Part shown: positions 1-6,705 of the stretch, piece after piece
Numbering within the stretch: position 1 is the first letter of the stretch
How the letters are laid out: each line of letters starts with the position of its first letter
Source of the DNA: Planctomycetota bacterium
GTDB lineage: Bacteria; Planctomycetota; UBA1135
Assembly: GCA_002746235.1 (NCBI GenBank)
Contig: NVWJ01000003.1
Span: 234,448-242,199 of the forward strand
Length of the DNA stretch: 7,752 bases
Direction: 5' to 3'
Made by a program: the position numbers and the translations under genes
The notes under the pieces: model-generated
What the model was told of the DNA's origin: nothing
The model's database searches: none
Seen by the model: only the letters and a program-made list of their open reading frames with translations

Positions 1-500
1 CCGAGGACGGCATCGAGGTTGTGGCCGGCTTCTCCCATGCCCATGATGACAATGCGTTGGAAGGGGCCCTGCGCGCGACGCAGCCACAACACCTGCTCCA
101 GGATTTCGCCCTGGGTGAGATTGCGGCTCAAACCCTCCATGCCACTGGCACAAAAACTACATTTGACCGGGCAGCCGACTTGGGTGCTGAGACAAAGCGT
201 GCGCCCATCGGTACCAGGCATGCCGACGGCTTCCACGGTGGCATCGTCCTCCATGGCGAGCAGAACTTTGACCGCGCCATCTTTGGCTTCCGATTTTTCG
301 ACTAGGCGGACGCGTTGCAGCGGAGTTTCCGCCTCTAACTTTTCCCGTAACGCCGCCGGCAAGTCGGTCATTTCCTCCCATGACGACGCGCCACGCTGAA
401 ACACCCAGCGCGCGGCATTCTTTCCTTGGAAGGAAGCTACGCCTAGCTCTTCAAAAATCCCCGGCCAAGCGGAAGGATGGGCTTCGAGCAGGGATTGCAT
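1..500 (-). CDS. rlmN: Dual-specificity rRNA/tRNA adenine-C2 methyltransferase RlmN, N-terminal part (cut by window edge)
   Basis: RlmN is a cytoplasmic radical SAM enzyme that methylates C2 of A2503 in 23S rRNA and, in studied species, A37 of some tRNAs. I translated the minus strand from the ATG at 500-498; the frame stays open for 166 codons to the left edge. Residues 1-95 match the RlmN N-terminal helical region (for example WEEMTDLP at 41-48). C103, in TLCLSTQVG, lies where E. coli Cys118 sits, seven residues before the cluster motif. The motif itself is C110-x3-C114-x2-C117, which binds the 4Fe-4S cluster. ASG and RNLT..EI (118-133) follow as usual in the family. MGMGE at 153-157 starts the SAM-binding GEP motif, but here it reads GEA (A158). 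The second catalytic Cys (E. coli Cys355) and the C-terminus lie outside the window. The start is 2 nt after the DHH stop, suggesting translational coupling. Cfr is less likely given the context and N-terminal fit. Confidence 0.93.
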   Translation of the reverse strand, partial: MQSLLEAHPSAWPGIFEELGVASFQGKNAARWVFQRGASSWEEMTDLPAALREKLEAETPLQRVRLVEKSEAKDGAVKVLLAMEDDATVEAVGMPGTDGRTLCLSTQVGCPVKCSFCASGMEGLSRNLTQGEILEQVLWLRRAQGPFQRIVIMGMGEAGHNLDAVL

Positions 501-502
501 GA

Positions 503-1432
503 TTAGCTTAAGCCTTCGACGGCATGGTAAAGCTCGTGCGCCCAAGCGAGCGCGGTGGCTTCGTCCGGAGGATTGCACCCGCCGACGCCTTGGTGCCCGC
601 CGCCGCCATACTTCTTCATTTCATTGCCAATGTGGAAGTCGCTGGTTGGACGGTTCCATGGATTCGATGCCACCGTGATGTGCACTCCAGCGCGCGTCGG
701 CAGCAGAGTGACCGCGTAATTGATCTCCGGATTCAGGTAGAACGGCGCAAAACGTTCGCGGCGGATTTTGCGTGAGCGTAAATCCGCGAACAAGGCCGTC
801 GCCGAGCGCATTTGCACATTGGCACTGAAGTTTTCCAAAGCGTTATCGCGGTTGCGGCAAGAACGCTCATAGCACTTATCCATGGTCGGATCGTTGGCTA
901 CCTGTAACAAAGGCTTGTCACGCATCAGGCCAACTACTTTGTCGTGGAAGCTTAAATCGGGCGAGCAAGTCAAAGCACGGCTCACGCGGATGGCCGCCTC
1001 CTTGCCGAACAAGGATTGATCTGCAGTGCCATAACGCGCTGCATCGATGATGTCCGACCACTTCGACAATTCCGCAAAGTGCGCCGGCGGTTCATACCCC
1101 CAATGCTCAATAGCATGCTTCAGGATGATGGGTGGGCAGCTGGGCGACTCGGGGTCGAAGCTGCGGTTTTCATCTTGGGTGAAGCTAGCCTTGTCCTCGT
1201 CGGTGAGGAAGGTGGTTGGGTGGTGGTCAAACCAATACTTCGCGCGTGGATGGTAGTGAAAATCCACCACCGCGAACTGTTGCCCCATGGCGAAGTCTTC
1301 CCAGTTCAAAGTGCGGTCGAAGTTGACCCCAGCCCAGCGAACTTGCGTTTCGCCGCGTGACTTTTCTAGAGCGTCCGCAAGGATGGCTGCGGAAGCCATG
1401 CCATCGAAGTCGCGGTGGTAGTAAATGCGCAT
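503..1432 (-). CDS. DHH/DHHA1 family phosphoesterase
   Basis: This 309-residue protein belongs to the DHH phosphoesterase superfamily: metal-dependent, cytoplasmic enzymes that cleave phosphodiester or phosphoanhydride bonds in oligoribonucleotides, cyclic-dinucleotide products, pAp or polyphosphate. Visible motifs are motif I H6-R-D8-F-D10-G11, motif II D57 in VVDF, the signature D69-H70-H71, and motif IV candidates D127 and D130 in SDIID. The C-terminal DHHA1 domain ends with the glycine-rich GGGGH loop at 276-280 followed by QGVGG, which normally contacts substrate. All expected metal ligands appear present, so an active enzyme is likely. There is no RecJ-like OB domain, CBS domain or membrane segment, so RecJ and GdpP are excluded. 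The exact substrate cannot be read from sequence; NrnA-like nanoRNase activity is one possibility. The ATG is 15 nt after the preceding stop with no Shine-Dalgarno sequence, and the stop is 2 nt before rlmN. Confidence 0.88.
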   Translation of the reverse strand: MRIYYHRDFDGMASAAILADALEKSRGETQVRWAGVNFDRTLNWEDFAMGQQFAVVDFHYHPRAKYWFDHHPTTFLTDEDKASFTQDENRSFDPESPSCPPIILKHAIEHWGYEPPAHFAELSKWSDIIDAARYGTADQSLFGKEAAIRVSRALTCSPDLSFHDKVVGLMRDKPLLQVANDPTMDKCYERSCRNRDNALENFSANVQMRSATALFADLRSRKIRRERFAPFYLNPEINYAVTLLPTRAGVHITVASNPWNRPTSDFHIGNEMKKYGGGGHQGVGGCNPPDEATALAWAHELYHAVEGLS

Positions 1433-1447
1433 GTGTCGGAGGTGCAG

Positions 1448-3199
1448 TTAAGCGTCGGAGGGCAGGTGTCGCCCGTAGACATGTTGCAGGAAGAAGGTAT
1501 CCCACGCAAAGTCTGGTTGTGCAGCTTTCAGAGCGGTTTCTAAATCCTGGGTAGTCCAGGAAGTGGAGGTTCGAAGCTGCTGTTGAAGGATGGCGTCGAA
1601 GGCAGTGCGGCCGCAGTTCTGTTCAATGGCACGCCACACTAGAGCCCCGAAGCTTAATAAGCGACGCGGGCCGATGAGGTCGCCGATTTCGAGCAGGGAG
1701 AGAGGTTGCGGCAGTTTGCCAGCTTGACTCTCGCGTGCGATCCAGTGGGCAAGCAGGGCATCGGCGTCGTCTTGATTTCCGGCGGCTTCCAGTAAACGCC
1801 AAGTTGAGTATTCGGCAAGAGACGATTCCAGGAAATGCGCAGCACTGCCGCGGCCATGCAGCCGGGCGCCAAATGGTTCCTGGCACAACAGGCGGGCAAG
1901 TGCGGTGCGCCGCGTGAGGCCGCCGTCCAGGATGCCGCTCAGAACGCCATCCACTGGTGCAGTAAACCAACCCATATCCTCATCCAAAACCAATAAGCCG
2001 GGCATGACTCGATCGCCAATCACCGGGAACGAAGCCACGGTCCAGGTGGAGTCGGCGCCTGGCATCCATTGGTCGAGCACTTTGTGCAAACGCACCACTT
2101 CGCGCATAGATTCTTCTTCCAAAGATGCGTTGCTGTTGAGGCGAAGGTGCCAGTTGCGACCGGCGGTTTGACGTAATTCATAGTCGCCAATTAGAAAGAA
2201 CGGCCACGCAATTCCAGCGTCTAATCCTGCGAACTCGGTGACGATGGCTTTTGTTGATTCATCGAAACGTCGCCGCACTACCGAAGTGGAAATCGCTTCC
2301 AGGTTAGCCAGATGAGTGATTTGAAGCCTCCAAGCGGGCGCTTGCACATTGGGCATGGCAGCAGCAGGGGAAGGCAGCGCCAACCACAAAGGATTGAGGG
2401 CGCTGAATTCCTGCCCTTGCAAACGGGTAATGCCGTAATTACTGCCGCGCCCGGAAGCTTCATCCACAGGAATGCGATAAACAATCCGTCGGCCACCCAA
2501 ATCATCTTGCTGTTCTTGCTCGATGGCACCCAGCGGTAGTTGCCAACTGAAATCTTGACTGGCAATCGGTGCTAAGTCAGGCGTGTAAGTCAGGCGGACG
2601 GTGAAATAAGCATCGGCCAAAAAGGCGTGGGCGAAGATGTCAATGTCGAGACTACCAGGAAATTTTGGCGCTATGGCGCTGGCACCCAGACCTCGGTAAA
2701 TGTCTGTCTCAGGTGCTGGTATGGAAAGCCATGTGTCGGGGATATGGAATCCATCGAGAATCTCCGAAGCTCCATCGAGGCCGGCATAAGGGCCTTCCCA
2801 AACCAGCATGGTCATGGAGTCACCTTGAACCGCGATACGCTGCAAAATTGTCATTTGCTTGCGATTCCCCTGGTAGCGAATCACCCAGCCAGCGGCATCG
2901 ATGCCATCGACCAGTCCTGTCCAAGCCTTAAACTCATGCTCGATGCCTTTCAATCGTGGCGCCCACATGCGGTCGCGAATGTCCTTGGCCACCGCCGATG
3001 GAATCGGGTCCCTGGCGCCAAGCAAAAAATGCCGCACGCGGAAGCTTGCACCTCGGTCTTTGCGCGTGCTCACCCAAGAGCTTGGACCCTCGTCGGATTC
3101 CTCGAAGGCGTCATAGCCCTGCGGCAATTCGAAATCGAAAGGCAAACTCGGAGCTTGTTGCGCCGATGCCAGAACCAAGCTCACTAGGAGACTAATCAT
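1448..3199 (-). CDS. Predicted secreted protein with a degenerate M1-aminopeptidase-like C-terminal half
   Basis: This gene of 583 residues has no function I can name. I chose the ATG at 3199-3197 over a TTG six bases upstream because AAAGG ends 6 nt before this ATG and directly abuts the TTG. The N-terminus looks like a short signal peptide (hydrophobic residues 2-10, likely cleavage after ASA at 13), so export is inferred. Residues about 20-155 could be a PsbP/DcrB-type alpha/beta domain (weak). From about 330 to the end the order resembles gluzincins of the M1 family: a GDYELR segment near 340, PGLLVLDE near 400-407 at the GAMEN-like strand, then a helix where HExxH should lie, an AEYS element at 462-465, and a C-terminal helical part ending WDTFFLQHVYGRHLP. 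The HExxH site reads RLLCQE (436-441) and the NEG-type ligand motif is ESS, so zinc binding and peptidase activity are not expected. It lies 22 nt after clpX and 15 nt before the DHH gene. Confidence 0.75.
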   Translation of the reverse strand: MISLLVSLVLASAQQAPSLPFDFELPQGYDAFEESDEGPSSWVSTRKDRGASFRVRHFLLGARDPIPSAVAKDIRDRMWAPRLKGIEHEFKAWTGLVDGIDAAGWVIRYQGNRKQMTILQRIAVQGDSMTMLVWEGPYAGLDGASEILDGFHIPDTWLSIPAPETDIYRGLGASAIAPKFPGSLDIDIFAHAFLADAYFTVRLTYTPDLAPIASQDFSWQLPLGAIEQEQQDDLGGRRIVYRIPVDEASGRGSNYGITRLQGQEFSALNPLWLALPSPAAAMPNVQAPAWRLQITHLANLEAISTSVVRRRFDESTKAIVTEFAGLDAGIAWPFFLIGDYELRQTAGRNWHLRLNSNASLEEESMREVVRLHKVLDQWMPGADSTWTVASFPVIGDRVMPGLLVLDEDMGWFTAPVDGVLSGILDGGLTRRTALARLLCQEPFGARLHGRGSAAHFLESSLAEYSTWRLLEAAGNQDDADALLAHWIARESQAGKLPQPLSLLEIGDLIGPRRLLSFGALVWRAIEQNCGRTAFDAILQQQLRTSTSWTTQDLETALKAAQPDFAWDTFFLQHVYGRHLPSDA

Positions 3200-3205
3200 G
3201 ATCAA

Positions 3206-3210
3206 CCTTT
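3206..3210 (-). promoter_or_regulatory. Ribosome binding site deciding the start of the secreted protein gene
   Basis: The minus strand reads AAAGG here, followed by six bases and then ATG at 3199. This is a suitable Shine-Dalgarno spacing for that ATG, but leaves no spacing for the TTG at 3205. It is one of the few recognisable Shine-Dalgarno sequences in the window. Confidence 0.55.
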
Positions 3211-3221
3211 AGCGTGAAAAC

Positions 3222-4562
3222 CTAAGCGGTTTCGCGACGGTCAGCATCTTCGCCGCCTTCCAAAAGGACGTTGGCGTTGCCGGAGCGAATCATTTCGCCG
3301 GTAATGACGAAACTGCGTCCAGGCTTGCCGTATTCCGGGAGGTGGAACATGAGGTCATGCAGAACGTTCTCGAGGATGGAACGCAAAGCACGTACGCCAG
3401 TTTCTCGTTCGAAGGCTTTCTTCGAAATCTCGACGAGCGCTTCCTGGGTGAAAGACAACTCGTGGTCTTCCATGGCGAAGTAGGCCTGGAATTGACGAAT
3501 CAGCGCATTTTTCGGCTCGACCAAGATGTGCACGAGGTCCTCCTGGCTGAGGCCAGCAAGGTGCACGTGCACCGGAAGGCGTCCGACGAATTCAGGAATC
3601 AAACCGTAGTCGACTAAATCCTTGGTGTCGAGCAGTGGCACCAAACGATCGCGATCGGTGAGATCTTTCACTTCAATGGCCTTCACCGCTTCTTCCTCTG
3701 AGTGGAAGCCAATCGATGCTTCGCCGACGCGACGTGCAATGATCTCTTCAATGCCGGAGAAAGTTCCGCCACAGATAAAGAGAATGCCGGAGGTGTCCAT
3801 TTGAATGCACGACTGTTCCGGGTGCTTGCGTCCACCTTGCGGCGGCACGTTAGCTACCGAACCTTCAAGGATTTTCAGCAGAGACTGTTGGACGCCTTCA
3901 CCGCTGACATCTCGCGTGATGCTCACGTTGGAAGTGGTGCGCGCAATCTTGTCGATTTCATCGATATAGATGATGCCACGTTGCGCCTTCTCCAAATCGA
4001 AGTCACAGGTCTGCAGCAGTTTCAACAAGATGTTCTCGACATCTTCACCAACATAACCGGCTTCGGTCAAAGTGGTGGCGTCGGCAATCGCGAAGGGCAC
4101 ATTCAAGATGCGCGCCAAAGTGCGTGCGAGCAAAGTCTTGCCGGATCCGGTCGGCCCAATCAACAAGACGTTGGACTTCTCCAACTCCACGCTGGCCCAT
4201 GCTGGCTTTTCAACGCCGTCCTTCATCGCGGCCATTCTGGCATCGGCCTCGAGGCGCTTGTAGTGGTTGTGCACCGCAACCGCCAGAACACGCTTAGCGC
4301 TTTCTTGGCTGTATACGTATTCGTCCAGGCGATCGACGATTTCACGTGGAGTCAGAAACCCCGTGGTCGTCGCATCGGCCTCAGGTTCAGTGACGGACTG
4401 CAAACGACGATCCTCTTCATGCAGGATCGAGTTGCAGATTTCCACACACTCATTACAGATATAGATTCCAGGAGGACCCGCGATTAACGACTCCACCTGG
4501 GCGCGCACCTTCTCACAGAAAGTGCAACGTTCTACTTCTCCTCGGTCTTGGCCCCTTGCCAT
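3222..4562 (-). CDS. clpX: ATP-dependent Clp protease ATP-binding subunit ClpX
   Basis: ClpX is a hexameric AAA+ unfoldase that recognises tagged or native substrates, unfolds them with ATP and threads them into ClpP in the cytoplasm. The 446 residues hold the whole family layout. The N-terminal zinc-binding domain has C13-x2-C16 and C36-x2-C39. Walker A is GPTGSGKT at 136-143, the pore-1 loop GYVG is at 169-172, and Walker B IIYIDE is at 197-202. The RKH loop is at 245-247 and the IGF loop that docks on ClpP is at 284-286. GRLP with the arginine finger R328 and sensor 2 GVRAL (R391) complete the core. Length is slightly above the E. coli protein (424), and no key residue is missing. The ATG is 35 nt after the clpP stop, with no terminator between, so cotranscription with clpP is likely. 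The leader shows only a weak TAGG-like Shine-Dalgarno sequence. Confidence 0.98.
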   Translation of the reverse strand: MARGQDRGEVERCTFCEKVRAQVESLIAGPPGIYICNECVEICNSILHEEDRRLQSVTEPEADATTTGFLTPREIVDRLDEYVYSQESAKRVLAVAVHNHYKRLEADARMAAMKDGVEKPAWASVELEKSNVLLIGPTGSGKTLLARTLARILNVPFAIADATTLTEAGYVGEDVENILLKLLQTCDFDLEKAQRGIIYIDEIDKIARTTSNVSITRDVSGEGVQQSLLKILEGSVANVPPQGGRKHPEQSCIQMDTSGILFICGGTFSGIEEIIARRVGEASIGFHSEEEAVKAIEVKDLTDRDRLVPLLDTKDLVDYGLIPEFVGRLPVHVHLAGLSQEDLVHILVEPKNALIRQFQAYFAMEDHELSFTQEALVEISKKAFERETGVRALRSILENVLHDLMFHLPEYGKPGRSFVITGEMIRSGNANVLLEGGEDADRRETA

Positions 4563-4597
4563 ACCTATAGTCTACACGATGAAAGGGGCCTGCAACG

Positions 4598-5212
4598 TTA
4601 GTTCACCTTGCCGATGATTTGGTCGACGAGACCGAACTCCACACTCTCCTCAGCGGAGAGGAAGTGATCGCGGTCGGTGGCCTTTTCGACCTGCTTGAGG
4701 GTCTTGCCGCTGTGGTGGGCAAGAATGCCGTTGAGGCGCTTTTTCAGGTGCAGAATCTCGGCAACTTGGATTTCCATGTCGCTGGCCGTGCCTTGGGCAC
4801 CTCCCCAGGGCTGGTGAATCATCACCCGTGAGTTCGGCAGGATAAAGCGCTTACCCTTGGCGCCACCACCCAGCAAGATTGCACCCATGGACGCGCACTG
4901 GCCGATGCAGAAAGTCGATACATCGCAATCGATGTACTGCATGGTGTCGTAAATCGCCAAACCCGCGGTCACCGAGCCGCCAGGGGAGTTGATGTACATT
5001 TGAATATCCTGGTTCTTGTTCTGCTTAAACAGGAACAAGAGCTGGGCGACGATGGCATTGGCCACCATGTCATCTACTCCGGTGCCGAGGAAGATGATGC
5101 GATCCTCAAGCAGGCGCGAGTAGAGGTCGTAAGTGCGCTCACCGCGACCGGTCTTCTCGATGACGTAAGGAATGGAGTAGCCTTGGACGGGCTGGTGCTC
5201 GGGTGAGTTCAT
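4598..5212 (-). CDS. clpP: ATP-dependent Clp protease proteolytic subunit ClpP
   Basis: ClpP is the serine protease that forms the two-ring tetradecameric chamber and degrades polypeptides delivered by ClpX or other Clp ATPases. The 204 residues cover the full family length. The catalytic triad is Ser108 in GQCASMGA, His133 in MIHQPWGG and Asp182 in DRDHF, with the same spacing as E. coli S111, H136 and D185. The oxyanion/strand segment NSPGGSV is at 75-81. Aligning IPYVIE (14-19) with the E. coli start of the mature chain predicts a propeptide of about 11 residues that is removed by self-processing. The IGF loop seen in the downstream ClpX fits a functional pair. The gene follows a strong terminator after tig. 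Its ATG has no Shine-Dalgarno sequence in the preceding 20 bases, so initiation may rely on other features or on a leaderless transcript. Confidence 0.98.
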   Translation of the reverse strand: MNSPEHQPVQGYSIPYVIEKTGRGERTYDLYSRLLEDRIIFLGTGVDDMVANAIVAQLLFLFKQNKNQDIQMYINSPGGSVTAGLAIYDTMQYIDCDVSTFCIGQCASMGAILLGGGAKGKRFILPNSRVMIHQPWGGAQGTASDMEIQVAEILHLKKRLNGILAHHSGKTLKQVEKATDRDHFLSAEESVEFGLVDQIIGKVN

Positions 5213-5218
5213 GGCAGG

Positions 5219-5247
5219 AAAGTAGCGTTACGAGGCGGCAGAATCAA
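5219..5247 (-). promoter_or_regulatory. Weak candidate sigma70-type promoter for clpP-clpX
   Basis: On the minus strand TTGATT (5247-5242) and TACTTT (5224-5219) are separated by 17 bases. The match is 4/6 to the -35 consensus but only about 3/6 to the -10. The site sits between the tig terminator and clpP, where a promoter is expected. If real, transcription would start at or next to the clpP ATG at 5212, giving a leaderless message and explaining the missing Shine-Dalgarno sequence. Chance occurrence is quite possible. Confidence 0.2.
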
Positions 5248-5259
5248 ACTTCGGCATCT

Positions 5260-5302
5260 AAAAAGAAACGCCGAGAGCCCCCTAAGGAAGCTCTCGGCGT
5301 TT
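5260..5302 (-). terminator. Rho-independent terminator between tig and clpP
   Basis: A perfect 13-bp inverted repeat pairs 5266-5278 with 5290-5302 around an 11-base loop; the core GCCGAGAGC is GC-rich. On the minus strand the stem ends in TTT and is followed by C and five more T (5264-5260), a typical intrinsic terminator for tig, whose stop codon is 15 bases before the stem. On the plus strand the stem is followed by only a short T run ending at 5303, so termination in that direction is possible but no plus-strand gene needs it. Confidence 0.9.
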
Positions 5303-5316
5303 TAAGCCAGACTCCT

Positions 5317-6651
5317 TTAGGATTCCAGCGGCGCTACGGCCTTTTCTTCGCGGTGCTTGGCGACGACATCCACAATGGTGGAACGGACTTTGGACTCCAA
5401 AATCTCACCGCGCAGGTTGTCGACCATGTTCTGCTCCTTGTAGTAGGACTTGACCATCTTGACATCGACCTGCTGCTGCATGGAAATCGAGCGGTAAGCC
5501 ATGTCCAAATCCTTAGAGGTCACCCGGACCTTCATTTCGGCTCCAACTTTACGCAGGATGAACCAATGCTTGAGACGCTTCTCAGCATCTTCCACCATTT
5601 GTTCCTCGTGCTTGGCGGCTTCTTCCTCAGCCTGCTCCTCGGTCGCGCCTTGTTGAATCATGCGCTCCTTATTCGATTTAGTAGTCGCAGCAGCTTCCTC
5701 TTCGATCATGCGCGCAGGCAACTCAAACGGATGCAAGTTGACAATGGTAGCCAGGATTTCATGCGCTTGGCGTTCCCGTTCGCGTTGAGAATTATCCGCA
5801 GCAATCCGGGCAACCAGACGCTCGTCCAAAATCTCAGGGCTCTCTAGGCCAAGGCTTTCGCAGAGTTCATCCTTGGTCGCCGGGCGCTGCTTGAGCACCT
5901 TTAGGACCTTGATTTTGGCGACGCCACTTTTACCAACCCACTCTTCTTTGGAGAAGCCTTCGTTGAACTCGACGTCCAACTCAAACTCACTTCCAGCTTG
6001 GGTACCGCGCAGAGCTTCGTCGTATTTATCTGGGTCCGCGCCGTAGAGTGGGGAGCCTAGACCAAACTTTAGCTCCTTGGCTTCGGGGCCAGCTTCGCCA
6101 TCGAGTTCATAAAGCAAATCGATTTCGGCAAGTAGTTCTTCATCGACGCTACCGTCTTCGACTTCATCAAACTTAGCGTGGTTATGACCTAAGCCGTCAA
6201 GGGCTTCCTGGATTTGCTCATCGGAAGCTTCGGTTTCTGCTGGCTCGACATCGATATCACTCCACTCAGGGAGATCAATTTGTGGCATAGTTTCCACTTC
6301 GAATTCGAATTCCAAAGCGACACCATCTTCCACGGTGTACTGGCTGGAATCGAAATCCAACATACGCAGCACTTCGTTGCGCAATCCGACTACGCCGAGG
6401 GCATCGCCAGAAGTGTGCTCAAAAAGATGCTCGGCAGCGTGTTCCTGAATGCCATCTCCGAGGAGTTGACGCAGAACTGTGGCCGGTGCTTTGCCAGGAC
6501 GGAAACCAGGAATTTTCATGCCCCGCGAAGCGGATTTGTAAGCATGATCAAATTCCTCAGTCACCCGCTCGGCAGGCACTTTGACGGAGATTTTGTAGTG
6601 ACAAGCACCGAGTTCGGTCTTGTCGGCTTCAATGGGGAGGGATTTCGGCAC
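5317..6651 (-). CDS. tig: Trigger factor, ribosome-associated chaperone
   Basis: Trigger factor binds ribosomal protein L23 at the exit tunnel and shields nascent chains. This 444-residue protein (E. coli 432) has the usual three parts. The ribosome-binding domain (about 10-135) carries the signature GFRPGKAP at 49-56, equal to the E. coli GFRxGKxP loop. An FKBP-type PPIase domain (about 160-254) is recognisable by its frame (LGSPLYG, the ALRGTQAG turn near 213-220, and the closing strand AKIKVLKVL), but it is strongly divergent and rich in acidic residues; prolyl isomerase activity is doubtful. The C-terminal helical arm domain (about 258-444) contains long charged helices, with many Glu/Lys near 320-365. 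Start is GTG at 6651-6649, placing KISVKVPAERV at the normal N-terminal position; I see no better start and no Shine-Dalgarno sequence. It lies 54 nt after the helical-repeat gene and ends just before an intrinsic terminator. Confidence 0.96.
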   Translation of the reverse strand: MPKSLPIEADKTELGACHYKISVKVPAERVTEEFDHAYKSASRGMKIPGFRPGKAPATVLRQLLGDGIQEHAAEHLFEHTSGDALGVVGLRNEVLRMLDFDSSQYTVEDGVALEFEFEVETMPQIDLPEWSDIDVEPAETEASDEQIQEALDGLGHNHAKFDEVEDGSVDEELLAEIDLLYELDGEAGPEAKELKFGLGSPLYGADPDKYDEALRGTQAGSEFELDVEFNEGFSKEEWVGKSGVAKIKVLKVLKQRPATKDELCESLGLESPEILDERLVARIAADNSQRERERQAHEILATIVNLHPFELPARMIEEEAAATTKSNKERMIQQGATEEQAEEEAAKHEEQMVEDAEKRLKHWFILRKVGAEMKVRVTSKDLDMAYRSISMQQQVDVKMVKSYYKEQNMVDNLRGEILESKVRSTIVDVVAKHREEKAVAPLES

Positions 6652-6660
6652 GTCTTTTGG

Positions 6661-6670
6661 GTGGGCCCAC
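6661..6670. repeat. Perfect 10-bp palindrome in the tig leader
   Basis: GTGGGCCCAC is its own reverse complement and ends 9 bases before the tig GTG start, within the region where a ribosome would bind. As it has no loop it would form only a short or dimeric structure. It could be an operator half or simply chance in GC-rich DNA. Confidence 0.25.
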
Positions 6671-6705
6671 AGGACCCTGGACCGGACATTCTCCCGTCGC
6701 CGCCC

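Noticed and set aside
19..399. Plus-strand open frames near the left edge
   Set aside because: The minus strand here encodes RlmN with its cysteine motif, so these are shadows.
1433..1450. Possible stop-codon readthrough fusing the secreted protein to the DHH protein, as the two are in the same frame
   Set aside because: Shared frame has a one-in-three chance, and a fusion of an exported protein with a cytoplasmic enzyme makes little sense. The same applies to the helical-repeat gene and tig, which are also in frame.
3197..3205. TTG at 3205 as the start of the secreted protein gene
   Set aside because: The AAAGG ribosome binding site would touch this codon, whereas it has normal 6-nt spacing to the ATG at 3199.
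3702..4487. Open frame of 261 codons on the plus strand
   Set aside because: It lies wholly antisense to clpX, whose motifs are complete. Its translation has no recognisable domain and it is a by-product of codon bias.
5203..5847. Open frame of 214 codons on the plus strand across the clpP start and tig 3' region
   Set aside because: It crosses the terminator stem and is antisense to well-supported genes. It is Leu-rich because it mirrors Glu/Lys codons of tig.
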